Source: Sphingomonas sp. HF-S4 (GTDB lineage Bacteria; Pseudomonadota; Alphaproteobacteria; Sphingomonadales; Sphingomonadaceae). Taken from it: a DNA stretch of 64,000 nt. The stretch is from the NCBI RefSeq assembly GCF_032911445.1, contig NZ_JAWJEJ010000002.1:248001-312000 (forward strand), given 5' to 3'. The position numbers and the translations under genes were made by a program. Shown in pieces: positions 43,236 through 51,512 of the stretch (positions are counted from its first letter, which is position 1; every line of letters begins with the position of its first letter). The notes under the pieces were generated by a model that worked only from the letters and a program-made list of their open reading frames with translations, had not been told where the DNA came from and searched no databases.

Positions 43236-44786
43236 ATGATGACCGTCGCAACGATCCAGCCGGATATGCGCTGGCAGTTCGGATCGACCCTGGGCGACGC
43301 GCTGCGCCGTTGCCCGCTTTGGGCCTGGGCGGTGCTGCTGACCATTGTGCTGGCGGCGCTGTCGATGATGCGGCCGATCGATCACGACGAGAGCCAATAT
43401 GTCGCGGCGGCGGTGCTCTCGGGCGAGGGGCTGCTGCCCTATCGCGACTATGCCTATCTTCAGACGCCGCTCCAGCCGCTGCTGTTCGGTCCGCTCGCGC
43501 GGCTGCTGAGCGAGTTCGCCTATCCCGGGCTGCGGCTGGTCAACGCATTGCTCGGCGCGCTGGCGATCGTCTTCGTCTATCGCGCCGCGCGGGCGGGCGG
43601 GGTGCCGGTGCGCGTGGCGTTCGCGGCGAGCGCGCTGTTCGCGGGCACCGACATCTTGCTGTTCGGCACCGGGCTCGCCCGCAACGACGCGCTGCCGCTC
43701 GCGCTGTTCGCCGGGGCGCTGTGGCTGATCGTCGCAGGGGGCGAGCGGCGCACGCCGGCCGCCGCCGTTGCGATCGGGCTGCTGCTCGCCGCCGCGGCCG
43801 CCGCCAAGGCGAGCTATGCGCTGCCCGCCGCCGCCTATGGGCTGTGGACCTTATGGGACCGCAGCCACCGTCCGTTCTGGGTCGCGCTCGGCGCAGCGGT
43901 GCCCGTCGCGCTGGTGCTGGCGCTCGCCGACCAGGCGCCCGAGGCCTTCTGGTTCGGCGCGTTCGTCTTCCCTGCCGACGCGCCCGAGCAATATTATGCC
44001 GGCGGCGCGCGCGCCTATAAGCTGACGCTCGGCTTCCGCCTGCTCGACCTGCTCAAATTCTCGGCACTGGGCGCGACTCTGCCTGCGCTGGTCGTGATTG
44101 TCTGGCGGCTGCGGGACGCGCGCGAACGCGTCGATACGTTGCTCGAGCTGCTGATCCTCGCCTCGCTGCTTTCAGCCGTTCTCCCCGAGCCGACCTGGCG
44201 GCAATATCTGCTGCCGGTCCTGCCGCCGCTATTCCTCCGCCTCGCGCGGATCTGGCGGCTATCTGCGCCGGCGCGGCGCCAGCGTGCCGTCTTCGCATTG
44301 TTCGCGGTCGCCGGACTGGTGCCGACCTTGCTCGCCTTCGGCGCGGCGGTGACCGACGGGCTGCCGATGACACGTGCACTGCGCGAGGGCGACGCAGTCG
44401 AGGCGCTGCTCGATGCCGAGGCCGCGCACGGCCCCGTCGCCACGCTCGCCCCGCACCTGCTCCCCGCGACCGGCCGCCTGCCCGACCGGCGCTTCGCCAC
44501 CGGGCCCTTCTATTTCCGGAGCCATGGGCTTTTGTCGCACGCCGAGGAGGGCCGCTTCCATTTGGTGTCGGGCGCACGGCTCGCCGCTGGCGACCTGCCC
44601 CGAGTCGTGCTGCTCGGCGGCGAGTCGCAATGGGCGGGCGGCGACAGCGCGCTGGAGGCCTTGGTGGCGCGCGTCGCTTCGGCTCGGCCCGTACGCGTGC
44701 TCAGCTTGAGCGGCACGCGGCTGCGGGTGCTTCTGCTCGGCCCGCCTCAGGCGGCGCGGGCTCGGCGTTCGAGCAAGCCCTCATAA
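43236..44786 (+). CDS. Polytopic glycosyltransferase (GT-C, ArnT-like)
   Basis: A 516-residue membrane protein with ten or more helices. The first loop has MRPIDHDESQYVAAAVLSGE, the acidic DHDE motif of ArnT/PMT-type GT-C enzymes. It is followed by PYRDYAYLQTPLQPLLFGP. The C-terminal third is more soluble (VATLAPHLLPATGRL). It likely moves a sugar from a lipid carrier onto an envelope acceptor outside the inner membrane. AGGAAGA precedes the first ATG; the next ATG, one codon later, is possible. The end overlaps the convergent GT4 gene by 40 bases. Confidence 0.85.
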   Translation: MMTVATIQPDMRWQFGSTLGDALRRCPLWAWAVLLTIVLAALSMMRPIDHDESQYVAAAVLSGEGLLPYRDYAYLQTPLQPLLFGPLARLLSEFAYPGLRLVNALLGALAIVFVYRAARAGGVPVRVAFAASALFAGTDILLFGTGLARNDALPLALFAGALWLIVAGGERRTPAAAVAIGLLLAAAAAAKASYALPAAAYGLWTLWDRSHRPFWVALGAAVPVALVLALADQAPEAFWFGAFVFPADAPEQYYAGGARAYKLTLGFRLLDLLKFSALGATLPALVVIVWRLRDARERVDTLLELLILASLLSAVLPEPTWRQYLLPVLPPLFLRLARIWRLSAPARRQRAVFALFAVAGLVPTLLAFGAAVTDGLPMTRALREGDAVEALLDAEAAHGPVATLAPHLLPATGRLPDRRFATGPFYFRSHGLLSHAEEGRFHLVSGARLAAGDLPRVVLLGGESQWAGGDSALEALVARVASARPVRVLSLSGTRLRVLLLGPPQAARARRSSKPS

Positions 44787-45922
44787 TAGGCCATCAGCTC
44801 GACCGTATGGTCGCGGTCGCTGCGTACCTTGGCCGCCGCCACCCGCGCGGCGGCGCGCACGATCGCCGGCTCGCGCGCAGCCATCCGGCGGATCGCGTCG
44901 GCGGCCGACAGCGCATCGCGCGCGCGATAGGTTTCGGCGAACAGCGGATCGGCGATCTCGGCGAACCCGCCCTCGTCGGGCCCGATCAGCGGCAGTCCGG
45001 AGGCGAGCGCTTCGGAGGCGACCAGCCCGAACGGCTCGGCATCCGATCCGTGGACCAAAGCATCGCAGCTCGCCATGATGCGGGAGAGGCGGACCCGGTC
45101 GTAGACCGGGCGGAAAATGCGGATGTGCGGGCTGCCGGCGATGCGGTCCTCGAGCTGGCGGCGCTGCGGGCCGTCGCCGATCAGGATCAGGCCCACGGGG
45201 ATATCGGTCGCGGCGGACTCGACGGCGTCGATAACCAACGGCCAGCGCTTTTCCTTGTGATGTCGTCCCAGCCCGAGCAGCAGATGCCCCTCGGGCGGCA
45301 GGCCGCATTGTTCGAGCAGGGCCACGCGCAGCTTCTCGTCGCGGAGGTCGGGCGAGAACCAGCTCCGCTCGATTCCCAGCGGCATCGACGCATCGACGGT
45401 CATACCGCGCCGGCGGAAGCGCTTGGCGAGCGCCGGGCCGTTGGTCACCAGCGCATCGTAATGGCTCAGGAAGCGGTTCATGTAGCGCGTGTACCAGGCG
45501 AAGGCGTGCTCGACCTGGATCGGCGTGGCGATATTATCGAGCCAGCGCTGCGGATAGGCGCCCATCTGGTCGCCATGCGCGAAGAACACTTTGAGCGACG
45601 GCCCCTTCCAATTGGCCACCGTCCAGGCCGGCAGCCAGGGTGAGCTGCATTCGAGGATGTCGGGCTGGAGTTCGTCGAGCAGCTTCCACACCGGCTCGTC
45701 CTTGACGAAGATGCAGTAATTGCGGTCGAGCAGCAACGCCGGCGACTTCACCCACAGGATGCGCCCACCGCCGGGGCGGTCCTCGACGCCGTCTTCGAGC
45801 GCGGGCGCGATGATGGTCAGCTCATGGCCCATATCGGCCATGATCCCCATCTTGCGGTCGATATAGGTGCGCACCCCGCCGCCGGTCGGCGAATAGAATT
45901 CGTTGACGTCGACGATGCGCAT
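44747..45922 (-). CDS. GT4 glycosyltransferase
   Basis: A 391-residue GT-B fold enzyme. The donor side shows GRHHKEKRWPLVIDAV, and the C-terminal E-x7-E region is GSDAEPFGLVASEALASGLP. The N-terminal VNEFYSPTGGGVRTYIDRKM is the usual acceptor loop. It resembles bacterial alpha-mannosyltransferases that act on lipid acceptors (MgtA/PimB type), so a mannolipid or glycosyl-glycerolipid product is possible but not shown. It lies upstream of the DUF2141 gene only in gene order; it is transcribed after it on the minus strand. Confidence 0.92.
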   Translation of the reverse strand: MRIVDVNEFYSPTGGGVRTYIDRKMGIMADMGHELTIIAPALEDGVEDRPGGGRILWVKSPALLLDRNYCIFVKDEPVWKLLDELQPDILECSSPWLPAWTVANWKGPSLKVFFAHGDQMGAYPQRWLDNIATPIQVEHAFAWYTRYMNRFLSHYDALVTNGPALAKRFRRRGMTVDASMPLGIERSWFSPDLRDEKLRVALLEQCGLPPEGHLLLGLGRHHKEKRWPLVIDAVESAATDIPVGLILIGDGPQRRQLEDRIAGSPHIRIFRPVYDRVRLSRIMASCDALVHGSDAEPFGLVASEALASGLPLIGPDEGGFAEIADPLFAETYRARDALSAADAIRRMAAREPAIVRAAARVAAAKVRSDRDHTVELMAYYEGLLERRARAA

Positions 45923-45933
45923 GGAAAGCGACC

Positions 45934-46443
45934 TTAGTCGAGCGGGCCGAATCCGCCCAGACCCTTCAGATACTGCGCGCGCACGGTGATCTGCCCGCCG
46001 CCCGGCGCGACGTTGACCAGCGCCTGGCGGACCTTGGGCCGGCTGCGGCCCAGCCGCGCGTTGCTCGGGAAGCCCGCGCCGTCCTGCCAGAAGTTGAACT
46101 TGTTCTTCCCGTCGCGGTCATGGGTGAACAGCAGCGCCCATTGGCCGGCGGAAGGCGCGCGGATGCACACCGAGACTGCGCCCGATGCGGGCATCGGCGC
46201 CCAGACGCGGCGGAACGGCTTGCCCTCGCGCACCAGCTCGCGATCGTCCTTGAGGAAATCGGCTTCGTTGGCGGGATAGAGTTCCACCTTGAGCCGCCCG
46301 GTACGATCCTTGAGCCCGGTCACGTTGACGATGACGCGCGGGCCTCCGGCGATCGCGCACGAGCCGTCGGTCGTGTCCGCGGCGGCCGGGACGGCCGTGA
46401 AGGCGAGCGCGGCGGCGGCCGCCGATGCGAGCGAGCGGGTCAT
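45934..46443 (-). CDS. DUF2141 family exported protein
   Basis: A 169-residue protein with signal peptide (SLASAAAAALAFTAVPAAA). The beta-sandwich domain has VIVNVTGLKDRTGRLKVELY, FRRVWAPMPASGAVSVCI and HDRDGKNKFNFWQDGAGF, the last being the DUF2141 signature. Function is unknown. Its ATG overlaps the stop of the upstream membrane gene (ATGA), and the GT4 gene starts 11 bases after its stop, so the three genes form one operon. Confidence 0.88.
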   Translation of the reverse strand: MTRSLASAAAAALAFTAVPAAADTTDGSCAIAGGPRVIVNVTGLKDRTGRLKVELYPANEADFLKDDRELVREGKPFRRVWAPMPASGAVSVCIRAPSAGQWALLFTHDRDGKNKFNFWQDGAGFPSNARLGRSRPKVRQALVNVAPGGGQITVRAQYLKGLGGFGPLD

Positions 46444-47456
46444 GGGGTCTTATTCCTCGTAAGCAACGAATGGAGGCTGAACGCGGCGATCAGCGCCACA
46501 TGAACCAGCAGGCTCAATGCGGCGATGAGCGCCATCAGCTCCGACAGCGCCTCGCCCCGGCCGATCAGCATGATCGCGAAGGTGGCGAAGACGAGTTCCT
46601 TGTTGGGCACCAGCGGCAGGCGCCAGGCGAGCAGCCGTGCCGCCGCCAGAAACAGCCAGACGGTCAGCGGCACTTCGGGCATCGCCGCGGCCCAGGCGAG
46701 CGCGATGAAGAACGAGCCGAGCAACAGCCGGGTGCAGTGGATGCCGAACACCCACCACAAGGTAGGACGCGGCAAGGAGAATACCCGCCGCGAGAAGATC
46801 AGGAACGGCAGCGACGTCGCGATGATCAGCCCCAGCGAGCCGAGCACCAGCTTCTGCTGGACCGCGGTCAGCAGGTTGATTCCGAAGGGCAAAGCGAGCG
46901 TGATGCCCAGGAAGGTGACGCCGTTACCCGCGATCGCGGAAAGGATCGTAACGTCCTTGACCGCGCCGAACGGGGCGGCGACCATCTTGGTGCGCTGGCG
47001 TGCCCAGGCGTAGAAATAGGCTTCGCCGGTATAGCCGAACAGCACTTCGTTCGAGATGCGCTTCTTGTGCAGCGCCGCCATGCCGGCGATCGGAATGTCC
47101 CACAGCCGCTTGAAGATCACATAATCGAAGGTCGGCGGCCCGAGATAATATAGCGCGAAGGCAAGGTAGAAGAGCGGGTTGGTCGGCACGCGGTTCGACA
47201 GCGCGCCGAGCCCCGAATCGAACAGCTCGTAGCCGAGCGCGCAGATCATCAGCAGCGTCAGCGCGCCGCCGAGCAGCATCGGCCAGCGCCGCTTGATCTT
47301 TTCGACGGGTTCGAGCCCCGCCAGGTCCGGCGCGCTCGCCAAGGGAGCTTCGACAGCGCTGGTGTTCACCGAAGCCTCCACTGCTCGTTCGTTCACTGGG
47401 TTGGTTTCCGCTGCAGACACGCCGAACAAATTACGCTTTGTTTCCGCGCCTTGCAT
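46440..47456 (-). CDS. Polytopic membrane protein (UPF0104/LPG synthase-like), tentative
   Basis: A 338-residue protein with about seven or eight helices. The first 60 residues are polar and poorly conserved-looking, so the true start may be later. The helical part includes LPFYLAF-like segments (NPLFYLAFALYYLGPPTFDY), SNEVLFGYTGEAYFYAWARQ and AVKDVTILSAIAGNGVTFLG. The layout recalls the flippase-like LPG synthase superfamily, but the match is weak. It starts the operon with DUF2141 and GT4, pointing to a role in lipid or glycan transport. Confidence 0.7.
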   Translation of the reverse strand: MQGAETKRNLFGVSAAETNPVNERAVEASVNTSAVEAPLASAPDLAGLEPVEKIKRRWPMLLGGALTLLMICALGYELFDSGLGALSNRVPTNPLFYLAFALYYLGPPTFDYVIFKRLWDIPIAGMAALHKKRISNEVLFGYTGEAYFYAWARQRTKMVAAPFGAVKDVTILSAIAGNGVTFLGITLALPFGINLLTAVQQKLVLGSLGLIIATSLPFLIFSRRVFSLPRPTLWWVFGIHCTRLLLGSFFIALAWAAAMPEVPLTVWLFLAAARLLAWRLPLVPNKELVFATFAIMLIGRGEALSELMALIAALSLLVHVALIAAFSLHSLLTRNKTP

Positions 47457-47559
47457 CGCCGCCCCATGATGCGCGCCTTTGCGGAACGGGCCGAGTGACA
47501 GCAGAATGCGGTTTATTGCGGGGGCGATTTGGGCCTAAGCATGGCAATCCGCAAGGTAT

Positions 47560-48648
47560 ATGTCGAACACAGCCCCTCCCGAACCCGCCCGGCACCTCCT
47601 GACCGTCGCCCAGACGATGCGCGGCGGCGGCGTCGAGCGCGCGATGCTGCGCATGGCACAGGGCTGGTTGCGCGCGGGGCGGCGGGTGACCCTGGTGCTC
47701 GGCAGCGACGCCGGGCCCCTGGCGGCCGAGATCCCCGAGGGCATCGATCTGATCCGGCTGGAGGACGCGCGCTATGCCGCGCTGTTCGATCTCGAGGAGC
47801 ATGTCCGCGCACTCGGGCCCGACCTGATCTTTTGCCCCGGCAATCATTACAGCGCCGTCGCCGCCCATACGCGCTGGCGGCTCGGCCGCGCCTGTCCGCC
47901 GATCGTCGCGAAGGTGTCGAACGCACTGGTCCGGCCCGAGCAAGGCGCGTTCGCCGCCTGGGCGTATCGGCGCTGGCTGCGGCTCCATCCCCGCTTCCTC
48001 GATCATGTCGTGGCGATGACGCCGGCGATGGCGGCCGAGGCGATCGCGGAGATGCGGATGCCGGCCGGTCGCGTCAGCGTGATCGCCAATCCGCCCGCGA
48101 CGGTGCGGCCCGACGCGGCACCGGTGTCGCTACCCGACGGGCGCTATATCGTCGGCGTGGGCCGGCTCGAGCCGCAGAAGCGCTGGGACCGGCTGATCGC
48201 CGCGCTCCCGCGCATCGCCGAGGATGTGAAGCTGCTGATTCTCGGCGAAGGCAGCCGGCGTGCCGAACTGGAAGCGCAGGTTGCCGCGTTGGGCCTGGGT
48301 GCGCGCGTGTCGATGCCGGGACATACCGGCGACCCGTTACCCGCGCTCGCCGGCGCTGCGGTGGCGGTGCTGACCTCGGACTATGAGGGCGTGCCCGGCG
48401 TGCTGCGCGAGGCGCTGTCGGTGGGGACGCCGGTGGTGTCGACCGAATCGAGCGTCGCGGTGCGCGAGATCGTCACCGGGGCGGAGCTGGGAACGGTGGT
48501 GGCGCGCGAGGATGCCGAGGGCCTGGTTGCGGCGCTGAACCACTGGCTGGCGCCTGGTGTGGCACGGCCGGCGCCGGTGATCGTGGGCGGCGATCCGATC
48601 GCCGACTATCTCACGCTGTTCGATCGGCTGGTTGCCGCCCGCGGCTAG
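47560..48648 (+). CDS. GT4 glycosyltransferase, second copy
   Basis: A 362-residue GT-B enzyme: TVAQTMRGGGVERAMLRMAQ at the acceptor side, then VGVGRLEPQKRWDRLIAALP, ILGEGSRRAELEAQ and TSDYEGVPGVLREALSVGTP (the E-x7-E region) at the donor side. It is of the CapM/WcaC type involved in capsule or exopolysaccharide chains. Divergent from the membrane-protein operon. The gap to the convergent TonB receptor is 42 bases and contains no element. Confidence 0.92.
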   Translation: MSNTAPPEPARHLLTVAQTMRGGGVERAMLRMAQGWLRAGRRVTLVLGSDAGPLAAEIPEGIDLIRLEDARYAALFDLEEHVRALGPDLIFCPGNHYSAVAAHTRWRLGRACPPIVAKVSNALVRPEQGAFAAWAYRRWLRLHPRFLDHVVAMTPAMAAEAIAEMRMPAGRVSVIANPPATVRPDAAPVSLPDGRYIVGVGRLEPQKRWDRLIAALPRIAEDVKLLILGEGSRRAELEAQVAALGLGARVSMPGHTGDPLPALAGAAVAVLTSDYEGVPGVLREALSVGTPVVSTESSVAVREIVTGAELGTVVAREDAEGLVAALNHWLAPGVARPAPVIVGGDPIADYLTLFDRLVAARG

Positions 48649-48690
48649 GATACTGCGCTCCGGTGGAGGCCGGAGCACCGTTTAGCGAGA

Positions 48691-50739
48691 TCACCGAATC
48701 CGATAGCGCAGCCCGAGCCACAGCGTCCGCGGCGTCGCGCGCTCGATCACGCCGGGGCCGCTGATCCCCGCTTCCACCCGCGCATCGGCGAGGTTCTCGG
48801 CGCGCGCCTCGACCGCCAGGCTCCGCCCGAGCGGCAGCGCGGCGGTTGCGTCGACGGTCAGCGCCTCGGCGAGTTCGCGGCTGTTCTGGTCGTCCTCATA
48901 TTGTGGGCCGGTGTAGCGCGCGGTGAGCGAGACGCCGGCATCGCCGCGGCGCCACGCCGCGGTGGCGGAGGCCTGGTGCCGCGCGGTCTGCGCGGGATGC
49001 AGCGAGTCGAGCGAGAAGGTGCCCGCATCGTCCTCGACCCGCGCGTCGGTATAGGCATAAGAGGCGGCGAGGCTGAACGCCCCGGCGGCGTAGCGCGCAT
49101 CGACCTCGACTCCCCGTGCCTCGACCGCGTCGAGGTTGCGGCGCTGGCGCGTCGCCGCACTCGGCGTGCTCGACAGCGTGACGTTGCCGATCGCGTCCTC
49201 CAGCCGGTTCCAGAACAGGGTGGTACGCACGGTCACCGCGGTTGTGGGGGTGAGGTCGATCCCCGCCTCGACGCCGGTCAGCCGCTCGGGCGCGAGCGCG
49301 GCATTGGCGTTGGTGGTGTCGTTGCCGACTCGGAAGGGGCGGTACAGCTCGTTGAGCGTCGGCAGCCGCCAGCCGCGATAGGCTGCGGCGCGCAGGCTGA
49401 CCGCCTCGGTGGCGCGCAGCGCGAGCCCGCCCCGCCCGGTCGCTTCCCAGCCGCTGCGGTCGCCATAGGCTTCGCTGCCGGCGAGCAGCGCGCCGCTGGC
49501 GATCGACTGCTGGCGCAGGAAGCCGTCGCGGATCGTCCAGCGATCGACTCGTCCGCTCAGGCTCAGCGTCAGCGCGCCCGCCTCGTAGCTGGCATCGGCG
49601 AAGCCGCCGGCGGTAAGATTGGTGCCGCCGGCCTCGCGCAGGTTGCCCGGCACGAGCCCGGTGAAGAAATAGCGCTCGCGGGTGCGCCCGGAAACATGGC
49701 GGGCGTCGGCGCCGAGGCGGAGCGTCACCCCGCCGCCCACCGGCGGCTGGACCTCGACGCGTGCGCCGATTCCAGTGGCGGGCACGTTGAACTGGTCGAG
49801 CGAGGGGCCGACCACGGTGCGACCGGCGTCGATCCCGCCCGAAAAGCCGCTCGCGAATTGCCGCATCTGGACATAGCCGAGCGCCGACCAGCCCCAGTCG
49901 CCGCGATGGACCAGGCGCAGGCTGGCATCGGCCCCGTCGCTGCGCACCGGCGTGAAGTCGACGCCGCGGTCGCGCCGGTCGGTGAAGCCCGAGACATTGG
50001 CCTGGAGCTCGGTGCCGGCGCCGACATCGAACACGCTGCGCAGCGCCAGGCTGCCCTGGCGATAGGCGGCGGGGCGGTCGATCGGCCCGCGCTGCCGCGC
50101 GATCACCGGGGTGAAACCGTCGCCGCGGCCAACTTGGCTTGCCAGCGTGACGAAGCCGCCACCCGCCTGCGCCGAAGCGAGCGCGACGGCGTCGATACTA
50201 TCCCGGCTGCCATAGCTGGCGCGCAGCTGGAGCGGGCCGAGATCGGCGGGGCTGGCGCTCGACAGCTCGATCGTTCCCGCAAGCGCGCCCGGCCCGGCAT
50301 AGCCGCTGCCGCCGCCGCGGGTGATCCGCGCCGCGGCAAGGCGATCGGGCAGGTAGGCGGAAAACGCCACCCAGCCGCCGAACGGATCGGCCTGCGGCAC
50401 CCCGTCGAGCAGCAGCAGCGCGCGGCTCGACGCGTTGCCGCCGAGCCCGCGCAAGGTGATGCCCTGGCTGGTCGGATGCGCCGAGCGCGAATCGGAACGG
50501 CGGAACTGGGCGAGCCCGGCGGCGTCGCGCAGCGCGTCTTCCAGCCGGCCACTGGCGGTGCCGGCCAGCCGCTCGCGGTCGATCGTCACCACTGCGTACG
50601 CCGCCTCGCCCGGCGGCGCATCGAGCCCGCGCCCGGTGACGACGATCTCGTCGGGATCGGCCTGGGCGAGGGCGGGGACGGGCAGGAGAAGGGCAAGACA
50701 CAATAAGCCCCTCCCCTTCAGGAGCATCGGGTCGATCAT
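48691..50739 (-). CDS. TonB-dependent receptor with its start inside a repeat element
   Basis: A 682-residue outer-membrane receptor. The signal peptide (LLCLALLLPVPALAQ) precedes a TonB box DEIVVTG. The plug shows LEDALRDAAGLAQFRRSDSR and RGLGGNASSRALLLLDGVPQ. The 22-strand barrel runs to a terminal LWLGLRYRIR. The shape resembles BtuB and colicin-type receptors, but no riboswitch for cobalamin is seen. Start codons ATG 50739 and ATG 50727 both lie in stems of a palindromic repeat, and codons for LKGRG are repeat arm. The ligand is unknown. Confidence 0.9.
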   Translation of the reverse strand: MIDPMLLKGRGLLCLALLLPVPALAQADPDEIVVTGRGLDAPPGEAAYAVVTIDRERLAGTASGRLEDALRDAAGLAQFRRSDSRSAHPTSQGITLRGLGGNASSRALLLLDGVPQADPFGGWVAFSAYLPDRLAAARITRGGGSGYAGPGALAGTIELSSASPADLGPLQLRASYGSRDSIDAVALASAQAGGGFVTLASQVGRGDGFTPVIARQRGPIDRPAAYRQGSLALRSVFDVGAGTELQANVSGFTDRRDRGVDFTPVRSDGADASLRLVHRGDWGWSALGYVQMRQFASGFSGGIDAGRTVVGPSLDQFNVPATGIGARVEVQPPVGGGVTLRLGADARHVSGRTRERYFFTGLVPGNLREAGGTNLTAGGFADASYEAGALTLSLSGRVDRWTIRDGFLRQQSIASGALLAGSEAYGDRSGWEATGRGGLALRATEAVSLRAAAYRGWRLPTLNELYRPFRVGNDTTNANAALAPERLTGVEAGIDLTPTTAVTVRTTLFWNRLEDAIGNVTLSSTPSAATRQRRNLDAVEARGVEVDARYAAGAFSLAASYAYTDARVEDDAGTFSLDSLHPAQTARHQASATAAWRRGDAGVSLTARYTGPQYEDDQNSRELAEALTVDATAALPLGRSLAVEARAENLADARVEAGISGPGVIERATPRTLWLGLRYRIR

Positions 50740-50875
50740 GCCCCCGGCATGATCTGAAGAGCGCGGGGCGCTCTTCACCCGATGCTGGGTTGGGGTGGGG
50801 CCTATCCACGGGCGAATGGTCTCGGTGAGACGGCCAGGCCCCACCCCCAACCCCTCCCCTGAAGGGGAGGGGCTT
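50705..50875. repeat. Nested palindromic repeat (type C) holding the receptor start
   Basis: Perfect 18-base arms aagcccctccccttcagg (50705-50722) and cctgaaggggaggggctt (50858-50875) enclose further stems. Among them are gcatcgggt/acccgatgc, gatcatgcc/ggcatgatc, gaagagcgc/gcgctcttc and ggggtggggcc/ggccccaccccc. Such fourfold nesting suggests a fold-back mobile repeat. Confidence 0.85.
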
Positions 50876-50888
50876 TGTCTTCGGATCG

Positions 50889-51509
50889 TCACTTCGGCGC
50901 CACACGGTCCGGATGCGCCGCGGCAAACGCCTCGATTTCCTGCGCTGCGGCATCGGCGCGGACCAACTTTGGGTAAGCGTCCAGCGGCGTATCGAACCGC
51001 CGTGCATTGAACATCTGCGGCACCAGGAAGACATCGGCGATCCCCGGCGCCTCGCCGCCGAGGAACGGCCCGTTCCCTGCCATTGCCTCCAGCGCCTCGA
51101 ACCCTTCGGCGATCCAGTGCCGCGTCCAGTCGTCCCGCGCGGCATCGTCCACGCCCAGCGCCTTGAGCTTGCGCAATACGCGGAGGTTGTTGAGCGGATG
51201 CACGTCGGCGCCAATCACCAGCGCCTGTGCCAGCGCTTCGGCGCGGGCGTCGGAATCTGCAGGGACCAGCCGGGGCTCGGGATAGCGCGCGTCGAGCCAG
51301 TCGATGATCGCCAGGCTCTGGGTCAGCACCTTGCCGTCGACTTCGAGCGCCGGGACGAAGCCCTGGGGGTTCAGCGCGAGATGCTCAGGCGAACGCTGCT
51401 GGTTCTCGAGCAGCATCACGTCGTGCCGATCGTAGGCCAGCCCCTTCAGATTGAGCGCAATGCGGACGCGATAGGCGGCGGACGAGCGGAAATAATCGTG
51501 GAGCAGCAT
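50889..51509 (-). CDS. maiA: Maleylacetoacetate isomerase (zeta-class GST)
   Basis: Isomerises maleylacetoacetate to fumarylacetoacetate in tyrosine breakdown. The 206 residues begin LHDYFRSSAAYRVRIALNLK, where SSAAYRVR is the zeta-class glutathione signature. They continue with LNPQGFVPALEVDGKVLTQS and GADVHPLNNLRVLRKL. The fit to MaiA is good, although no homogentisate genes are adjacent. The stop of the upstream AI-2E family gene lies three bases before its ATG, so they are co-transcribed. Confidence 0.93.
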   Translation of the reverse strand: MLLHDYFRSSAAYRVRIALNLKGLAYDRHDVMLLENQQRSPEHLALNPQGFVPALEVDGKVLTQSLAIIDWLDARYPEPRLVPADSDARAEALAQALVIGADVHPLNNLRVLRKLKALGVDDAARDDWTRHWIAEGFEALEAMAGNGPFLGGEAPGIADVFLVPQMFNARRFDTPLDAYPKLVRADAAAQEIEAFAAAHPDRVAPK

Positions 51510-51512
51510 GGC

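Noticed and set aside
40522..43251. A 909-codon open frame on the minus strand across pepN
   Set aside because: It is the antisense of a strongly supported aminopeptidase N. In GC-rich DNA such frames stay open by codon bias. It has no recognisable motif.
50740..50888. Possible cobalamin riboswitch before the TonB receptor
   Set aside because: No B12-box-like sequence was found; the structure is explained by a nested palindromic repeat.
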